DNA of 64,000 nucleotides from Flaccisagitta enflata (GCA_965153355.1 OZ231127.1:52018001-52082000); one strand, 5' to 3'. Numbered from the stretch's first letter, positions 33,505-45,059 are shown. Notes: generated by a model from the letters alone, not told the origin. Numbers and translations are program-made.

Positions 33505-33731
33505 ACAAGGCCGGATACACGGCTGCCGAAGTCGCGTGCGGGTGGGCAGGGGCCGTGCGGGTAGGCAGGGGCCGTATTTTAGGTCACTAGACCATTTGGG
33601 CAGGAGCGGTGAGGTCAAAAAGTAAAACAAATAGAAAAAGTAAAATGGGGACGGACCGACCGACCAACCGACCGACCAACCGACCGACCGACAAAGCGGG
33701 GTGTAGAGTCGCGTGGCACGCGACTAAAAAA
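33505..33731 (+). mobile_element. Hairpin-ended short element, AGTCGCG dialect (best complete copy)
   Basis: ACAAGGCCGGATACACGGCT, sub-terminal AGTCGCGTGC (33530-33539), GGGTGGGCAGGGGCCGTGCG with a 21-bp internal duplication, GGTCACTAGACCATTTGGGC, AGGAGCGGTGAGGTCAAAA, a core of about twelve GACC/AACC units, AAAGCGGGGTGTAG, and the hairpin AGTCGCGTGGCACGCGACT (33707-33725) with A's. At about 225 bp it is the reference copy for the family. It has no ORF and no recognisable pol III box. Confidence 0.88.
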
Positions 33732-34087
33732 AACCTAAACAGTTCATAAATTGTTTTCTTTTCCAACAAAATATATAGTGCAGCATATCGTTGGAAAGCT
33801 CATGACATGATAAACATCATTATGTGTATACATAAATTCGAATATGAAAAACTAATGATTTAAACTAAAATAGTCATTTTTTTTTTGTGTTAAGCTTGCA
33901 TGGCCGGATCTGCGCCGGAATTCCTAAAAAGTATTACACAATTGTAAACACAAGGACGTAGCGCTAATACCATCAAGAAATTATCTTGATGCCCCTTATT
34001 TAGTATGAATGAATTGTGATTCAATAATCATAAAAAAGAATAACATTCCATCCTTCGATTGTATTACAAATATTAAGGCCGCTTACA
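33732..34087. other. Unassigned sequence
   Basis: No gene or element end recognised. Confidence 0.4.
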
Positions 34088-34185
34088 TTCAAACTGCGGA
34101 CACATGACTCTATAGGCCACTTCTTGTCAATCCATTGGTCAGTTGGTTCATCCATCCGCCTGTCAGTCCGTCCATGTGTCTGCGT
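34088..34185 (-). mobile_element. Truncated hairpin-ended element
   Basis: ACTGCGGACACATGACTCTATAG then CCATTGGTCAGTTGGTTCATCC and GTCAGTCCGTCC. The hairpin is decayed and the other end is missing. Confidence 0.5.
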
Positions 34186-34309
34186 TTCTCGGCTGTTTTT
34201 TGCCCGAATGAGATCATATGCTGGGTGTGTTTCTATTGTCAACAAGAATCTCGAGTGAATCCGTGAAACGCGTATCAGCATGAACACACATTTATGAATT
34301 TCAACTGTC

Positions 34310-34429
34310 CCCACGAGGGAGTGAGCAAAGTGAGTGAGAGAGTTCGTGATTGGAGCAAGAATGTGAAGCGAGCGTAGCAAAGCTGAGCGCTACGGAGCGA
34401 GTGTAGCAAGCGACCAAGTGACCTGTTAA
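34310..34429. repeat. GAGYGWAGCG-word repeat block
   Basis: CACGAGGGAGTGAGCAAAGTG then AGCGAGCGTAGCAAAGC and GAGCGAGTGTAGCAAGCGA. A similar block, CACAAGGGAGTGAGCGAAGTG then GAGCGAGTGAGCGGAGC, lies at 35685-35790. Both abut hairpin-ended elements. Confidence 0.6.
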
Positions 34430-34604
34430 CATGGGCGGATACACGGCTTCCCCAGTCGCTTACGGGTGGGATGGGGCAGTGATGGAGCAGTTTGGGCAGG
34501 AGCACTGAGCCCAAAAAGCTAAAAACGCCAAAAAAGTAAAAGACTGACGGACCAACGGAAGGACAGAAAAAGCGGGGTGTAGAGTGTGTAGCACGCGACT
34601 ACAA
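34430..34604 (+). mobile_element. Hairpin-ended short element, degraded
   Basis: GGCGGATACACGGCTTCCCC, AGTCGCTTACGGGTGGG, GGGCAGGAGCACTGAGCCC, a GACGGACCAACGGAAGGAC core, and GCGGGGTGTAGAGTGTGTAGCACGCGACTAC. Confidence 0.75.
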
Positions 34605-34623
34605 ATGCAAATGTCACAAGTAG

Positions 34624-34844
34624 AACAAGTGCCGCGGGGTCACAATATTGTTGCGCAGGGTGGGCAGGGGCATCCAACCTAGATCCACACACCAACTCAC
34701 ACCCCATACACATACATACACGGAAAGTATCCAAAATGCTCGTTTTTTAACTTCTCGACTCAATCATTACAGACGGACGGACCAACAGATGGACGGACGG
34801 ACATACAAAACCTCTTGTAGAGTTGCGTGTCCGCACCTAAAAGA
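34624..34844 (+). mobile_element. Hairpin-ended short element, AGTTGCG dialect
   Basis: AACAAGTGCCGCGGGGTCAC, AATATTGTTGCGCAGGGTGG, GCATCCAACCTAGATCCAC, a GACGGACGGACCAACAGATGG core, and CTCTTGTAGAGTTGCGTGTCCGC plus ACCTAAAAG. Confidence 0.8.
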
Positions 34845-34884
34845 CCCAATGAAATAAATGATTGAGAAATGTGATTTGAGAGCC

Positions 34885-35063
34885 TCCTTTGTCATTTCAT
34901 CTGTCAGTCCATCCATCTGTCTCTCTATGTCACATGCTTGACACCAAATTCAATATACGCAGAGACACAGTCCGGATGCTTCTTTGGCCAGTCGGGCTTG
35001 TTCGGAGCTCTCCACTACTGCCCATCCATCCGCGACCAAGGTGGCCACATATCCTGTTTCAGC
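34885..35063 (-). mobile_element. Degraded hairpin-ended element
   Basis: CTTTGTC...CATCTGTCAGTCCATCC core and ACTGCCCATCCATCCGCGAC then GGTGGCCACATATCCTG, which corresponds to GGCAGCCGTGTATCCGGCC. The hairpin is absent. Confidence 0.45.
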
Positions 35064-35089
35064 TTCTGCGAAACTGATTCTCTTTTAGT

Positions 35090-35302
35090 TGCAGACACGC
35101 AACTCTATGAGGGGCTTTGTCCATCCGTCTGTTGGTCACGCTGGAGTTGAAAACTTGTAAAACGAGTATTTAGGATGCTTCCGTTGGTATTGTTTGTGTG
35201 TGAGGGTGTTGGAGGGGGTTGGGTTGTGGTTGGGGTGAGGCTGGGGGTTGGATGCCCCTGCCCACCTGTCTGCAATGACATTGTGACCCCGCGTCACTTG
35301 TT
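35090..35302 (-). mobile_element. Hairpin-ended short element, AGTTGCG dialect
   Basis: TTTTAGTTGCAGACACGCAACTC hairpin, GGCTTTGTCCATCCGTCTG, GAGGCTGGGGGTTGGATGCC, CTGCCCACCTGTCTGCAATG, CCCGCGTCACTTGTT. The hairpin word TTGCAGACA is also found at the far end (TGTCTGCAA), a copy-specific match. Confidence 0.82.
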
Positions 35303-35410
35303 CACATAAGTCACAATCATCACTCAAGAGCAGATTGCGCATATCTACATATGCGTACAATTGTACATCTCTATCCTTGTCTCATCTCCTTACGCTTTTG
35401 TCTCTATCTC

Positions 35411-35664
35411 TTTTATAAGTGCGTCCTCGCACTTCTATAAGAGGTCATCTCCGTTCGTTGGTCGGTTGGATGTTCTGTTGGTCGGTAACGCAAACATTTG
35501 AAATGCGCAAAACGGCTGATTCTAACGTATTTCTTCATGACTATCACCTTTCCTGCCTTTCCACACTCATTTTCATTCATTCATTCATTCACTCATCAAA
35601 AACGTTCATTCACAAACTCTTAATCAAGCGAGGCGCACTTATTGACCCTAACTTGGCCTTGTTT
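35411..35664 (-). mobile_element. Hairpin-ended element, AAGTGCG dialect
   Basis: Hairpin AAGTGCGTCCTCGCACTT (35417-35434), CTATAAGAGGTC, GTTGGTCGGTTGGATG core, an ATTCATTC run, then GCGAGGCGCACTTATTGACC and TTGGCCTTGTTT. On the minus strand the 5' sub-terminal word is AAGTGCGCCTCGC, matching its own hairpin arm. Confidence 0.75.
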
Positions 35665-36084
35665 ATTTGGCCGTTCCATGATCCCACAAGGGAGTGAGCG
35701 AAGTGCGTGAGTAATCCTGTCAACAAGGCGGAATGAGCAAGCGGGGCGTGGCAGAGCGAGTGAGCGGAGCAGGCATTGTGAGCAACCTGGCCCTTAACAA
35801 TTTGCCATGGAATTCACGGCCGCCTTTTGTTAATCTGATTCTCGTAGATAGCGCTATTGCCGTTGATGGATTCCCGGGGCTCCGATTCATGCTTATTTTT
35901 CTCTAGAAATGAAAGAGAAAACAAGCAGAAAGTTGAGTCGTTGAGCTTGAGGCATAATGATCTCCTCCACTATGTCGTCACATCATGTTCTCATTCTGAC
36001 TGATGAAGATTTGAGTACAGATCGAAAATTATCAGATTGTAGTCAGCTATTGTGCGAGGATAGGCCTGTCACAGACATGACTAA
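35665..36084. other. GAGCGAAGTG-word block then unassigned
   Basis: The GAGTGAGCGAAGTGCGTGAG block (35685-35790) relates to 34310-34429. 35800-36084 shows no gene. Confidence 0.45.
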
Positions 36085-36147
36085 TATCAACCGACGGACT
36101 AATGGACCGTAAGGTTGTTTAGAGAGTCGCGTGCCCTGACTAAAAAG
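36085..36147 (+). mobile_element. 3' end fragment of hairpin-ended element
   Basis: AACCGACGGACTAATGGACC then AGAGAGTCGCGTGCCCTGACTAAAAAG. Only the core and the end remain. Confidence 0.55.
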
Positions 36148-36217
36148 TGTTTGGATCATTTCGAGTTACATATGTACACCCTGTGTTCCAAAATAAGTGA
36201 TAACAGTATTGTCGCGG

Positions 36218-36397
36218 ATGGGACAGACACAGACACACACTGACACACACACACTGACACACACACACACTGACACACACACACAGACACACACACACTG
36301 ACACACACACACTGACACACACACACTGACACACACACACTGACACACACACACTGACACACACACACTGACACACACACACTGACACACACACACT

Positions 36398-36481
<84 letters not shown>
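36218..36481. repeat. (AC)n with a 14/12-bp ACACACACTGAC superstructure
   Basis: About 12 units of ACACACACACTGAC (36230-36400) run into about 40 pure AC units (36400-36480). The higher-order unit shows that the block expanded by unit duplication. Confidence 0.95.
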
Positions 36482-36483
<2 letters not shown>

Positions 36484-36484
36484 T

Positions 36485-36556
36485 TTGGTGGAAAGTGGCC
36501 AATGCTTACAACGTTTTTCCTCTCGGCGATAGCCGCCTTTGCTGGTATGGCAGATT
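36485..36556 (+). repeat. Shared GGCGATAGCCGCC module, partial
   Basis: GTGGAAAGTGGCCAATGCTTAC, ACGTTTTTCCTCTCGGCGAT, AGCCGCCTTTGCTGGTATG; second half of the module at 24366 and 50755. Confidence 0.65.
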
Positions 36557-37601
36557 TTATTGCTCTTGCATCCACCAAGATAGAAATGTTAGAATCGTGT
36601 GCATTTATATCAGTTTCTGCAATAAACTCGTTACATCAATCTCATCAAGGTCATGAGAACAACGTCGTGTGTGTCGGACCTTTCTGAAAAAAATATGGGC
36701 AGACAGGTGGACAAACAGACAGATAAAGAGGCAGACAAATAAAAATGTTTTGGTTGACCTTGGAACAATTGGAAACATCTTTAAAACATCGAAAATACCT
36801 TAAAAACAACTTTGTGATGGACAGACCGACGGACTGACTGACCAACCGACTAAAATTATTTCCCGAGCTTTTGCTCTAATTTTTGCTGCCTAGTCTTACC
36901 TGGTACAACAAATATCTTCCATATTACGGTGTCTCTGACTTCAATACTTTGACGTAATTTTATTATCATTCCTCTCACTCGAAGCAGAAATCAAGTGAAA
37001 ATCAGGCCAATAATAAATTTGCTTACACTAAATGTGAAAAAACAACAAGTTCGACGAAACGTAAAAAGGAGTTAAAAAAAGGCGCAATTACAGACAATGC
37101 GACGAGAAGCGACGTTTGTCCATGGAATATGTTAAAGAGACGGGCTAACTTGTTATGAAAAAAAAGGAGTCATCGTTCACACCCATTCACATTTCCGTTG
37201 GTCAACACCTGGTGGGGGTAATCAAGATCTCAGCAACCACAAGGCCGACAGCACTGTAACTCGGTGAGATGTAAGACAGGTCTGGTACAACTCAAAACCT
37301 AGTCCCACAAAATTTTTCTATCTCAGGAAGGTTGCTAGGGATGCTTATGAAATCTCGAGTAAAACTTCAAAAGTCATTTTCACCCACTTAAATCAGTCCG
37401 CATGGAATAAAATCATGACCTATCAACTTCTACAAGACCCAACTTTCATAAAATGAAAGGTTTCAAAATAGTCACATAACGACCACTGAATGCAGTCTCA
37501 GAAAAGATACTCCTGTGTGCCTTGGTTAGTGAGGTTTTGGCATACTCAGTTTTCCATTTCATTCAATTCAATTTGTGGAAAACCAAAACTAAAAACTATC
37601 A
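36557..37601. other. Unassigned 1 kb
   Basis: A core-like piece GGACAGACCGACGGACTGAC at 36820-36850 hints at another decayed element. No gene supported. Confidence 0.4.
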
Positions 37602-37795
37602 AACAAGGCCGGATACACGGCCATCAGTTGCGGACGGTTGGGCAGGGGCATCCAACCTCAATCCACACTCACTCACTCACATGCACAAAAAGCATCTAAA
37701 ACACTCATTTCCTCACTTTTTGACTCGTGTCTCAGGACCGACCAACCAATGGACGGACAAAGCCTCTTATAGAGTTGCGTGTCCGCAACTAAAAA
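37602..37795 (+). mobile_element. Hairpin-ended short element, AGTTGCG dialect
   Basis: AACAAGGCCGGATACACGGC, CAGTTGCGGACGGTTGGGC (37625-), GCATCCAACCTCAATCCACAC, a GACCGACCAACCAATGGACGG core, and CTCTTATAGAGTTGCGTGTCCG then CAACTAAAAAG. The 5' word AGTTGCGGAC equals the reverse complement of the hairpin's second arm. Confidence 0.86.
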
Positions 37796-38063
37796 GAAAA
37801 AAAAAACAAAAAAACAAAAAGAGCTTAGCTATATTTACGGCCAATTTTGACATCCACTGGTTGGACTGCTCACTAAAAAAATCGAAAATCGGCATAAAAT
37901 TGGAAAAATCTCAAATCAATTTTGCGCTTTATTCTTAACAAAAATGGTTGATCCAATGAGATGATTTAGTTTTTTTTATTAAGAAAAGCTTAGTTAATAG
38001 TAGAACAATTTTCATCAACAAAACTAAACTTTACTGTTAACAATAAGACAGAAAAAAGTAACC
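37796..38063. other. Unassigned AT-rich sequence
   Basis: Nothing recognised. Confidence 0.4.
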
Positions 38064-38203
38064 AACAAGGCCCAGTAGGCCAATATGTGCGACATGTGGA
38101 TCGTCCAACGAATGCACCCCACCAACCAATCGACCGACCGGCCAACAGACAAAGCCTTGTTTTTTTTTTAGCCTTTCATTGATGTGCGTTGTCCCACTTA
38201 TAA
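38064..38203 (+). mobile_element. Hairpin-ended short element, GTGCGACA dialect
   Basis: AACAAGGCCCAGTAGGCCAA, TATGTGCGACATGTGGATCG, CAACCAATCGACCGACCGGCC core, and ATGTGCGTTGTCCCACTTATAA. The hairpin has one mismatch. Confidence 0.75.
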
Positions 38204-38454
38204 AGACAGATCCGCGCAGATATGCTGGAGTTTGTTTCAATCACTCAGTTAAATCCCGCTAACATGGATCTCAAGGGACTAACAAATCTTATCCATTATA
38301 GGAGGAATTCTGACCTAATAAAGGAGCTAATAAAGGACATGAATACCGTATTTTTAGTCGCGTGCACGCGACTCTACAACCCGCTTTGTCCGTCGGTCGG
38401 TGTGTCGGTCGGTTGGTTGGTCACACTTTACTTTTTTTATCAATTTTATTTCCT

Positions 38455-38835
38455 TAGGTCATTTTTTGTCATTCTAAGTCATTCTAAGTCATTCTAAGTC
38501 ATTCTAAGTCATTCTAAGTCATTTTAAGTCATTTTAAGTCATTTTTGTCGATATAGTCCTTTTCATCATTTTAAGTCATTCTGAGTCATTCTATGTCATT
38601 TTAAGTTATTTTAAGTCATTTCAAGTGATTTTAAGTCATTTCAAGTGATTTTAAGGCATTTCAAGTCATTCAAAGTCATTTTACGTCATTATTGTCATTT
38701 TAGTCAATATAATCCTTTTCATCATTTTAAGTCATTTTATATCATTTTATGTCATTTTAAGTCATTTTTAGTCATTCTAAGTTTTTCTAAGTCATTCTAA
38801 GTCATTCTCAGTCATTTTAGTCATTTTAATTAATA
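38455..38835. repeat. AAGTCATTCT decamer array
   Basis: About 37 units of 10 bp, variants AAGTCATTTT, AAGTGATTTT and a few 9-11 bp units. Confidence 0.93.
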
Positions 38836-38864
38836 TAGTCATTTCACTTTTTATTTACATGATT

Positions 38865-39950
38865 ATAGGTCATTATAGGTCATTATGCAATTTTGGGTAA
38901 TCATAGATAATTATAGGTCATTATAGGTCATTATGCATTTATAGGTAATCATAGGTCATTACAGGTAATCATAGGTCATTGTAGATAATTATAGGTCATT
39001 ATGTAATTATAGGTAATTATAGGTCATTATAGGTAATTATAGGTTATTCTTCAGTTATAGGTCGTTATTGGTAATTATAGGTCATTTTGCAATTAAAGGT
39101 AATCATAGGTCATAATCAGTAATTGTAGGTCATTATAGGTCATTATACAATTATAGGTAATTATTGGTAATTATAGGTCATGATTGGTAATTATAGGTTA
39201 TTATGTAATTATAGATGATTATAGGCAATTAAAGATAATTATAGATCATTATAGGTAATTATAGGTCATTATGTAATTATAGGTAATCATAGGTTATTAT
39301 AGATAATTATAGGTAATTATAGGTAATCAAAGGTCATTAAAGGTAATTATAGGTCATTATGTCATTATAGGTAATTATAGGTAATCATAGGTCATCATAG
39401 GTAATTATACGTCAATAGACAATTATAGGTAATTATAGGTCATTATTCAACTATAGGTAATTATAGCTAATCATGGGTAATTATAGGTAATTATAGGTCA
39501 TTATGCAATTATAGGTCATTGTAGGTATTCATGGGTCATTATGTTATTATAGGTAATTATGGGTAATTATGGGTATTCATAGGTCATTATAGGTAATTAT
39601 TGGTCCATATGTAATTATGGGTAATCATAGATCTTTATAGGTACTTATAGGTCATTATTTAAATATGGGTGATTATGGGTAATTTGGGTAATCATAGGTC
39701 ATTAGAGGTAATTATAGGTCATTATGTTATTATAGGTAATTATGGGTAATTATGGGTAATCATACGTCATTATAGGTAATCGTTGGTCCATATGTAATTA
39801 TAGGTAATCATAGGCTTTTATGGGTACTTATAGGTCATTATTTGATTATGGGTAATTATAGGTAATTATAGGTCATTATAGGCAATTATAGGTCAATAGA
39901 TAATTATAGTCATTATCGTCATTACAGGAAATAACATACTTATATCTATA
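38865..39950. repeat. TTATAGGTAA / TTATAGGTCA decamer array
   Basis: Roughly 105 units of 10 bp. GGTCA and GGTAA types alternate irregularly and TTATG(C/T)AATT units recur about every 60-110 bp, giving a loose higher-order pattern. Confidence 0.93.
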
Positions 39951-40076
39951 ATTAGGCAATTATGTAAGTCTCGCACGCGACTTATAGGTGTTGGCCTTGT
40001 TCACTAACTTTTAACAGGGTATAGATTTAGGCATATCCAAACTCTAAATTTTTTTACAGGGGACATTGGGGCTTTT

Positions 40077-40327
40077 GCCCGGGGCATTAATGTCACTTTT
40101 TTGTACTACAGATTGCGCTGTGTATTACCAGAGTAGTATATCCATGATATCACTTTCTAGAGCCGTAAGTACCTGTTACTTTGTGATAGTTTGGACATTT
40201 TTTGTCAAACACCTATGGAAATGGCATGATTCAAAATCATCATAAACCTGGACTCATTTTCTGAACTTCTAAACACAATTATGGACAGGTTCTGATCCCA
40301 GTTCGCCTAATTTTGTGAGAGGTGTTT
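40077..40327 (-). repeat. Dispersed repeat, opposite copy of 20059-20478
   Basis: GGGGCATTAATGTCAC, CTACAGATTGCGCTGTGT and CAGTTCGCCTAATTTTGTGAG with AGGTGT appear in reverse order relative to the first copy. Confidence 0.7.
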
Positions 40328-40589
40328 ATTCAATTCAATCATTCGTTAAGGACATACAGTGTTGATCAGATCACAAGGAATAAGAGGAAAAAAGTCATTT
40401 AGAATTTTAAATTGCACTTGTTTGTCGTACGAATAGGCAACGACAAAGGAGAGCGTTCCGATCATAAATCTCTCTCTCTTTCCGACTGCGATACAAAAAC
40501 AAAAGATCATTGAAAATTTCAGATCGAAAGCTTTTTTCCATTCCGAAATCGATTGATCAAGCCAAGCCATTACGGCCCAGCGCGATGGC
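40328..40589. other. Unassigned sequence
   Basis: No supported gene. Confidence 0.4.
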
Positions 40590-40681
<92 letters not shown>

Positions 40682-40985
40682 GCAAAGACAGACACGCAGA
40701 CAGACAGACAGACAGACAGACATACATACATACAGACACCAAGACAGACACGTAGACAGACAGACACATACATAGATAGACAGACAGTCACAAAGACAGA
40801 CACGCAGACATACAGACAAACTCAAAGACAGACAGACAAACTGACAAACAGACAGACAGACACAAAGATAAACAGACAGACAGACACGCAGACAGACAGA
40901 TAGACAGACAGACAGAAAGATAGACAGACAGTTAGGCAAAAAGACAGACAATCAGATGGACAGACGGACAGGCAGACAGAAACAC
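40590..40985. repeat. (GA)n then (GACA)n
   Basis: About 43 GA units (40591-40676) run into about 300 bp of impure GACA (purest 40697-40722). This is the same (GA)-(GACA) order as at 13837 and 46249. Confidence 0.95.
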
Positions 40986-41604
40986 AAAATGTCGGGGATA
41001 TCGAGAGAAAACGAGAAGCAGAATGTGATAAATGCGCTACAGGTCCATTAATAACAATGGACAAACGATATAAAAATTGTTTATACAATTCATTAAGAGA
41101 AGCCATTAGTTCAACCAAACCAATATCGCTTTACGCTGCATAGATATGGATTAGACATTCTATCACAAACTCGATATTGAAGATATTCCATTGTTCCGAC
41201 TTGGTAAAAGCGTATCATTTTATAAACTATTAAACAGAAATGGTATGGATAAACTACGAGTTTTACGGAGTGTTTGATACAGATGGACGGAGAAAAGGTT
41301 TTGATCAAAGTGCTTAGTAGACCCTTGCGACGGAGCATTTTTGCCACGATTTCGACGCGATTTCGACGCGCCTCCTAATCGCCACGCGACTTCCGTTTCC
41401 GGTTGGCGCTAAAACCGCGGTTTCCGGTTACTTCTTTCCGGTTTTTCAGGCACTTACCACTTGTTGCTTCTGGTACAGTTTAGACAAAACGTGTAATGTC
41501 ACATGAGTCAATTTGATTAATCCATTTCAAAAAAATTCTTAGTTCTTGATTCATTTAGACCAGCATGATTTGGCCCATATACGAGCCTCGTGGATTAAGA
41601 ATTG
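40986..41604. other. Unassigned; CpG- and CCGG-rich 41325-41450
   Basis: GATTTCGACGC is duplicated at 41349 and 41360. Four TTCCG(G/T) words (three of them TTCCGGTT) lie in 41385-41438. They could be a promoter segment but no gene start is visible beside it. Confidence 0.35.
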
Positions 41605-41720
41605 GTGATGAAAATGAATGAATGAATGAATGAATGAATGAATGAATGTATGAATGAATGAGTGAGTGAATTAATGAACAAATGAATGAATGAATGAATG
41701 AGAGAATCAATGAATATGTG
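41605..41720. repeat. (GAAT)n microsatellite
   Basis: AATGAATGAATG units with GTGA and TATG interruptions. Confidence 0.92.
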
Positions 41721-42065
41721 AACGCGGAAAACATTATGTTGATGCTTATTCTTTGCTCCTTTAAAGAAAAAAAAGAATTTGATATATAAAAAAGATAAGT
41801 TATTGAAATAACTTATCTGTTTTGCCATAGCATCAGAAAACAACCAATGATAACTGATAACTATACTCTACTTATTTAGTGATTTCGGTATGAAATGGAA
41901 GAATGGCATATATCAATTTATCCCCATAGAAAAAAAAAGTATGTCAAGATCGCGAGCTTTTATGTGTTTATATCAAGAAAAATCACTTTTGGGAGAACAG
42001 AAACGCACGGAGTTACGATCAAGAGTAATCCAGAATTGGAACAATATGGTAGACCAACAAATCAC
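41721..42065. other. Unassigned sequence
   Basis: AAGATAAGTTATTGAAATAACTTATCT at 41791-41817 is a good hairpin. No gene. Confidence 0.45.
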
Positions 42066-42148
<83 letters not shown>

Positions 42149-42160
42149 AAAAAAAGTCGA
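42066..42160. repeat. (GA)n microsatellite
   Basis: About 40 GA units, then impure GAGAGA to 42195. Confidence 0.95.
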
Positions 42161-42195
42161 TGCGAGAGAATGAGAGACAGAATGAGAGAGAGAAC

Positions 42196-42435
42196 AAGAT
42201 GAATGACTGAGAACACCTGGCCATGAAAATCGAAAATGAAGTCGCGGACCATGAGAGAGAAACCAATAGACTAACTGACCCTGGGGAACAGCGCGTTATT
42301 TAGAATTTTCTAAGGCGCGTTACTTAGAATTGGCTCTCTGCTTGTAATTCAGAATCTGAGTAATGCAATAATTTATTTTCTCATTATTTAGATATTCTAT
42401 CTTTCTATCTTTTTTTCATCTCCTTATAAATTTCA

Positions 42436-42437
<2 letters not shown>
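42196..42437. other. Unassigned sequence
   Basis: AAGGCGCGTTACTTAGAATT near 42311 echoes GCGCGTTATTTAGAATTTTC at 42291 (20-bp spaced imperfect repeat). No gene. Confidence 0.4.
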
Positions 42438-42523
<86 letters not shown>

Positions 42524-42720
42524 CCATCTCTATTTTGATCTTTATTTTTTCTTTCTTTCTTTTTTCTTTCTATTTTTCGTTCCTCTTTTTCTTTTTTTTT
42601 TTTCTCTTACTCTGTACTCTCTGTCTCTTTCTCTCTCTGTCTCTTTTTGCATCTCTCTTTCTCTCTCTGTCTCTCTGTCTCTCTCTCTCTCTCTCTTTCT
42701 CTCTTTCTCTCTCTCTCTTC
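42438..42720. repeat. (TC)n and T/C-rich tract
   Basis: About 26 TC units (42439-42490), TCTCTC with CTG/CAT interruptions, T-rich 42535-42610, then TC again to 42718. Confidence 0.93.
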
Positions 42721-43259
42721 GTATCTGTTATTCATAACTGTTACAATTACCATATACTCATGCCTACATTTTCAAGTTATGGCTAATAAAATCAACTTTC
42801 ATGTCCTAGCATTGATATCATTTACTTTCTTTTATTCTTTATTCAAAACTCACAAATATCATGGATATTTCTTATGTAGTGAATCTGCTTGTCAACAATA
42901 TGTTTGCAGGAAACAATTTTAAAGAAATATATAAAAATTGCTCCCTCAAAAGACGTACAGTTTATCAAAATATAGAATTCTAAAAAAATAGCAATATTTC
43001 TTTATAGTGTTTTTTTTTAAATGCTCTGGGTACATTTGAAATATAAATAGATTTATTCTAATGAGGTCAAGGCTAATATTAGCTGAATAAGAGAAGATTC
43101 TTTTAAATTCTGAGAGATCTGTGAAGCCAAAAGAGACATTTTTCAAAATGCAAATATTTCTTTTTCCATTACAACATATAAGATTCTTGTTTGTGTAATC
43201 TAAAAAAAAATCATACAATTTCTATTATGTTAATGGATTAATACATCACTCAAATAATT
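42721..43259. other. Unassigned AT-rich sequence
   Basis: No supported gene or element. Confidence 0.4.
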
Positions 43260-43300
43260 CAAAAAAAGGATAGAAAGAGAGAGAAAAAGAGAGAAAAAAA

Positions 43301-43390
<90 letters not shown>

Positions 43391-43395
43391 TAGAT
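43260..43395. repeat. (GA)n microsatellite
   Basis: Impure GAAAGAGA to 43310, then about 38 GA units. Confidence 0.95.
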
Positions 43396-43578
43396 AGGGA
43401 GAACATAGAAAATAAGCAAGGAGTATTTAGAAAAAAACAGAAAGATAGACAATCTAAGTTATGAGAAAACTTTAAGGCTTGTTATTTAGATTCTAAATAA
43501 TGAGAAAACTTTAAGGCTTGTAACTTAGATTCTAAGTAACAATATGTACTCCTGACCCTGGAACCTAGTATTTGGCGT
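43396..43578. repeat. Short direct duplication between GA tracts
   Basis: AACTTTAAGGCTTG(T)TATTTAGATTCTAA at about 43468-43497 recurs at about 43508-43537, spaced about 40 bp. Confidence 0.6.
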
Positions 43579-44290
<712 letters not shown>

Positions 44291-44292
44291 TA

Positions 44293-45057
44293 CAGGGTCT
44301 TCAATTTCATTTGATACAAAAAGAACCTATGCTGTGCATAAACAAATCAACTTTTTAATTTGATTTTTTTTTCTCCTAAAAGCACTATGAATGACGTTTT
44401 TTGTATCAAATTTTCATAGAAGTGGGTCTTGAAATTCAGCAGAAATCCATGTTTGAAGTTATGCAGTAAATTCAACAAAAAGGTGGTTTTCTCGCAAATT
44501 TTGTTTTAAAAAGTGCAAAAAAATTCACTGATTCAAACTTCAGATGCTTGATTAGGATCAAGTGATAAATGCTAAAACCCCAATGTTAAAAATAGCCAAG
44601 TTTTATCACAGAACAGTGAACTTTAGGCAAATACTATCAAAATTTTGACAAAAATCTTACAAAAACTTAATCAATTATTGTTTTTTTCCAATAAAAAGGA
44701 AAATGGCTGATCATGATGAAATTTCAAAGAATTATTTTACTCAGATACAAAAACTTTATGAAATTATCTGCCATTCTAGACCAATCTCACATCTGTAGCT
44801 CAAAGCATTTAGAAATAAGAGCAGTTTAAAGATGAAAGGTCAGAACCACAAAATCCAACAAAATCTCCCATCTCATTATGACATCTTACACTTTAAAATG
44901 GGTTATCTCCTAAACTAATTGACCCAGTACCACGAAATTTGGACACAAAAAATATCATATGTAGTTCTTTTAGGAGAAAAAAAAAATCAAATTGAAAAGT
45001 TGATTCATTTATCCACAGCATAGGTTCTTTTCGTATCAAATGAAATTGAAGACCCTG
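44293..45057. mobile_element. Tc1/mariner-like fold-back MITE, TA target duplication
   Basis: CAGGGTCTTCAATTTCATTT then GATAC at the left is mirrored exactly by GTATC, AAATGAAATTGAAGACCCTG at the right. Arms of about 130 bp share AGAACCTATGCTGTG, AATCAACTTTT and TTCTCCTAAAA. TA is outside both ends (44291-44292, 45058-45059). The 765 bp have no ORF. AGACCAATCTCACATCTGTAG at about 44783 resembles the interior of the 6031 element. Confidence 0.85.
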
Positions 45058-45059
45058 TA

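Larger units (their letters stand above)
38351..40001 (-). mobile_element. 1.65-kb hairpin-ended element filled with decamer repeats
   Basis: It starts with a T run and the palindrome AGTCGCGTGCACGCGACT (38356-38373), CTACAACCCGCTTTGTCCG and a GTCGGTCGGTTGGTTGG core. It ends AAGTCTCGCACGCGACTTAT then GGTGTTGGCCTTGTT, the sub-terminal word (GCACGCGACT, 39973-39982) matching the hairpin. The interior is two arrays: AAGTCATTCT/AAGTCATTTT (38455-38835) and TTATAGGTAA/TTATAGGTCA (38865-39950). Truncated relatives with the same decamers lie at 4958-5083 and around 14370. No ORF. Confidence 0.8.

Noticed and set aside
33505-33731. Hairpin-ended elements as tRNA-derived SINEs
   Set aside because: No A-box or B-box promoter words and no LINE-like 3' tail were found; the terminal hairpin plus tetranucleotide core fits Helentron-type elements better.
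36218-36481. ACACACACACTGAC repeats as a possible array with spacers
   Set aside because: The whole block is a microsatellite with a higher-order unit; there are no unique spacers and no associated genes.
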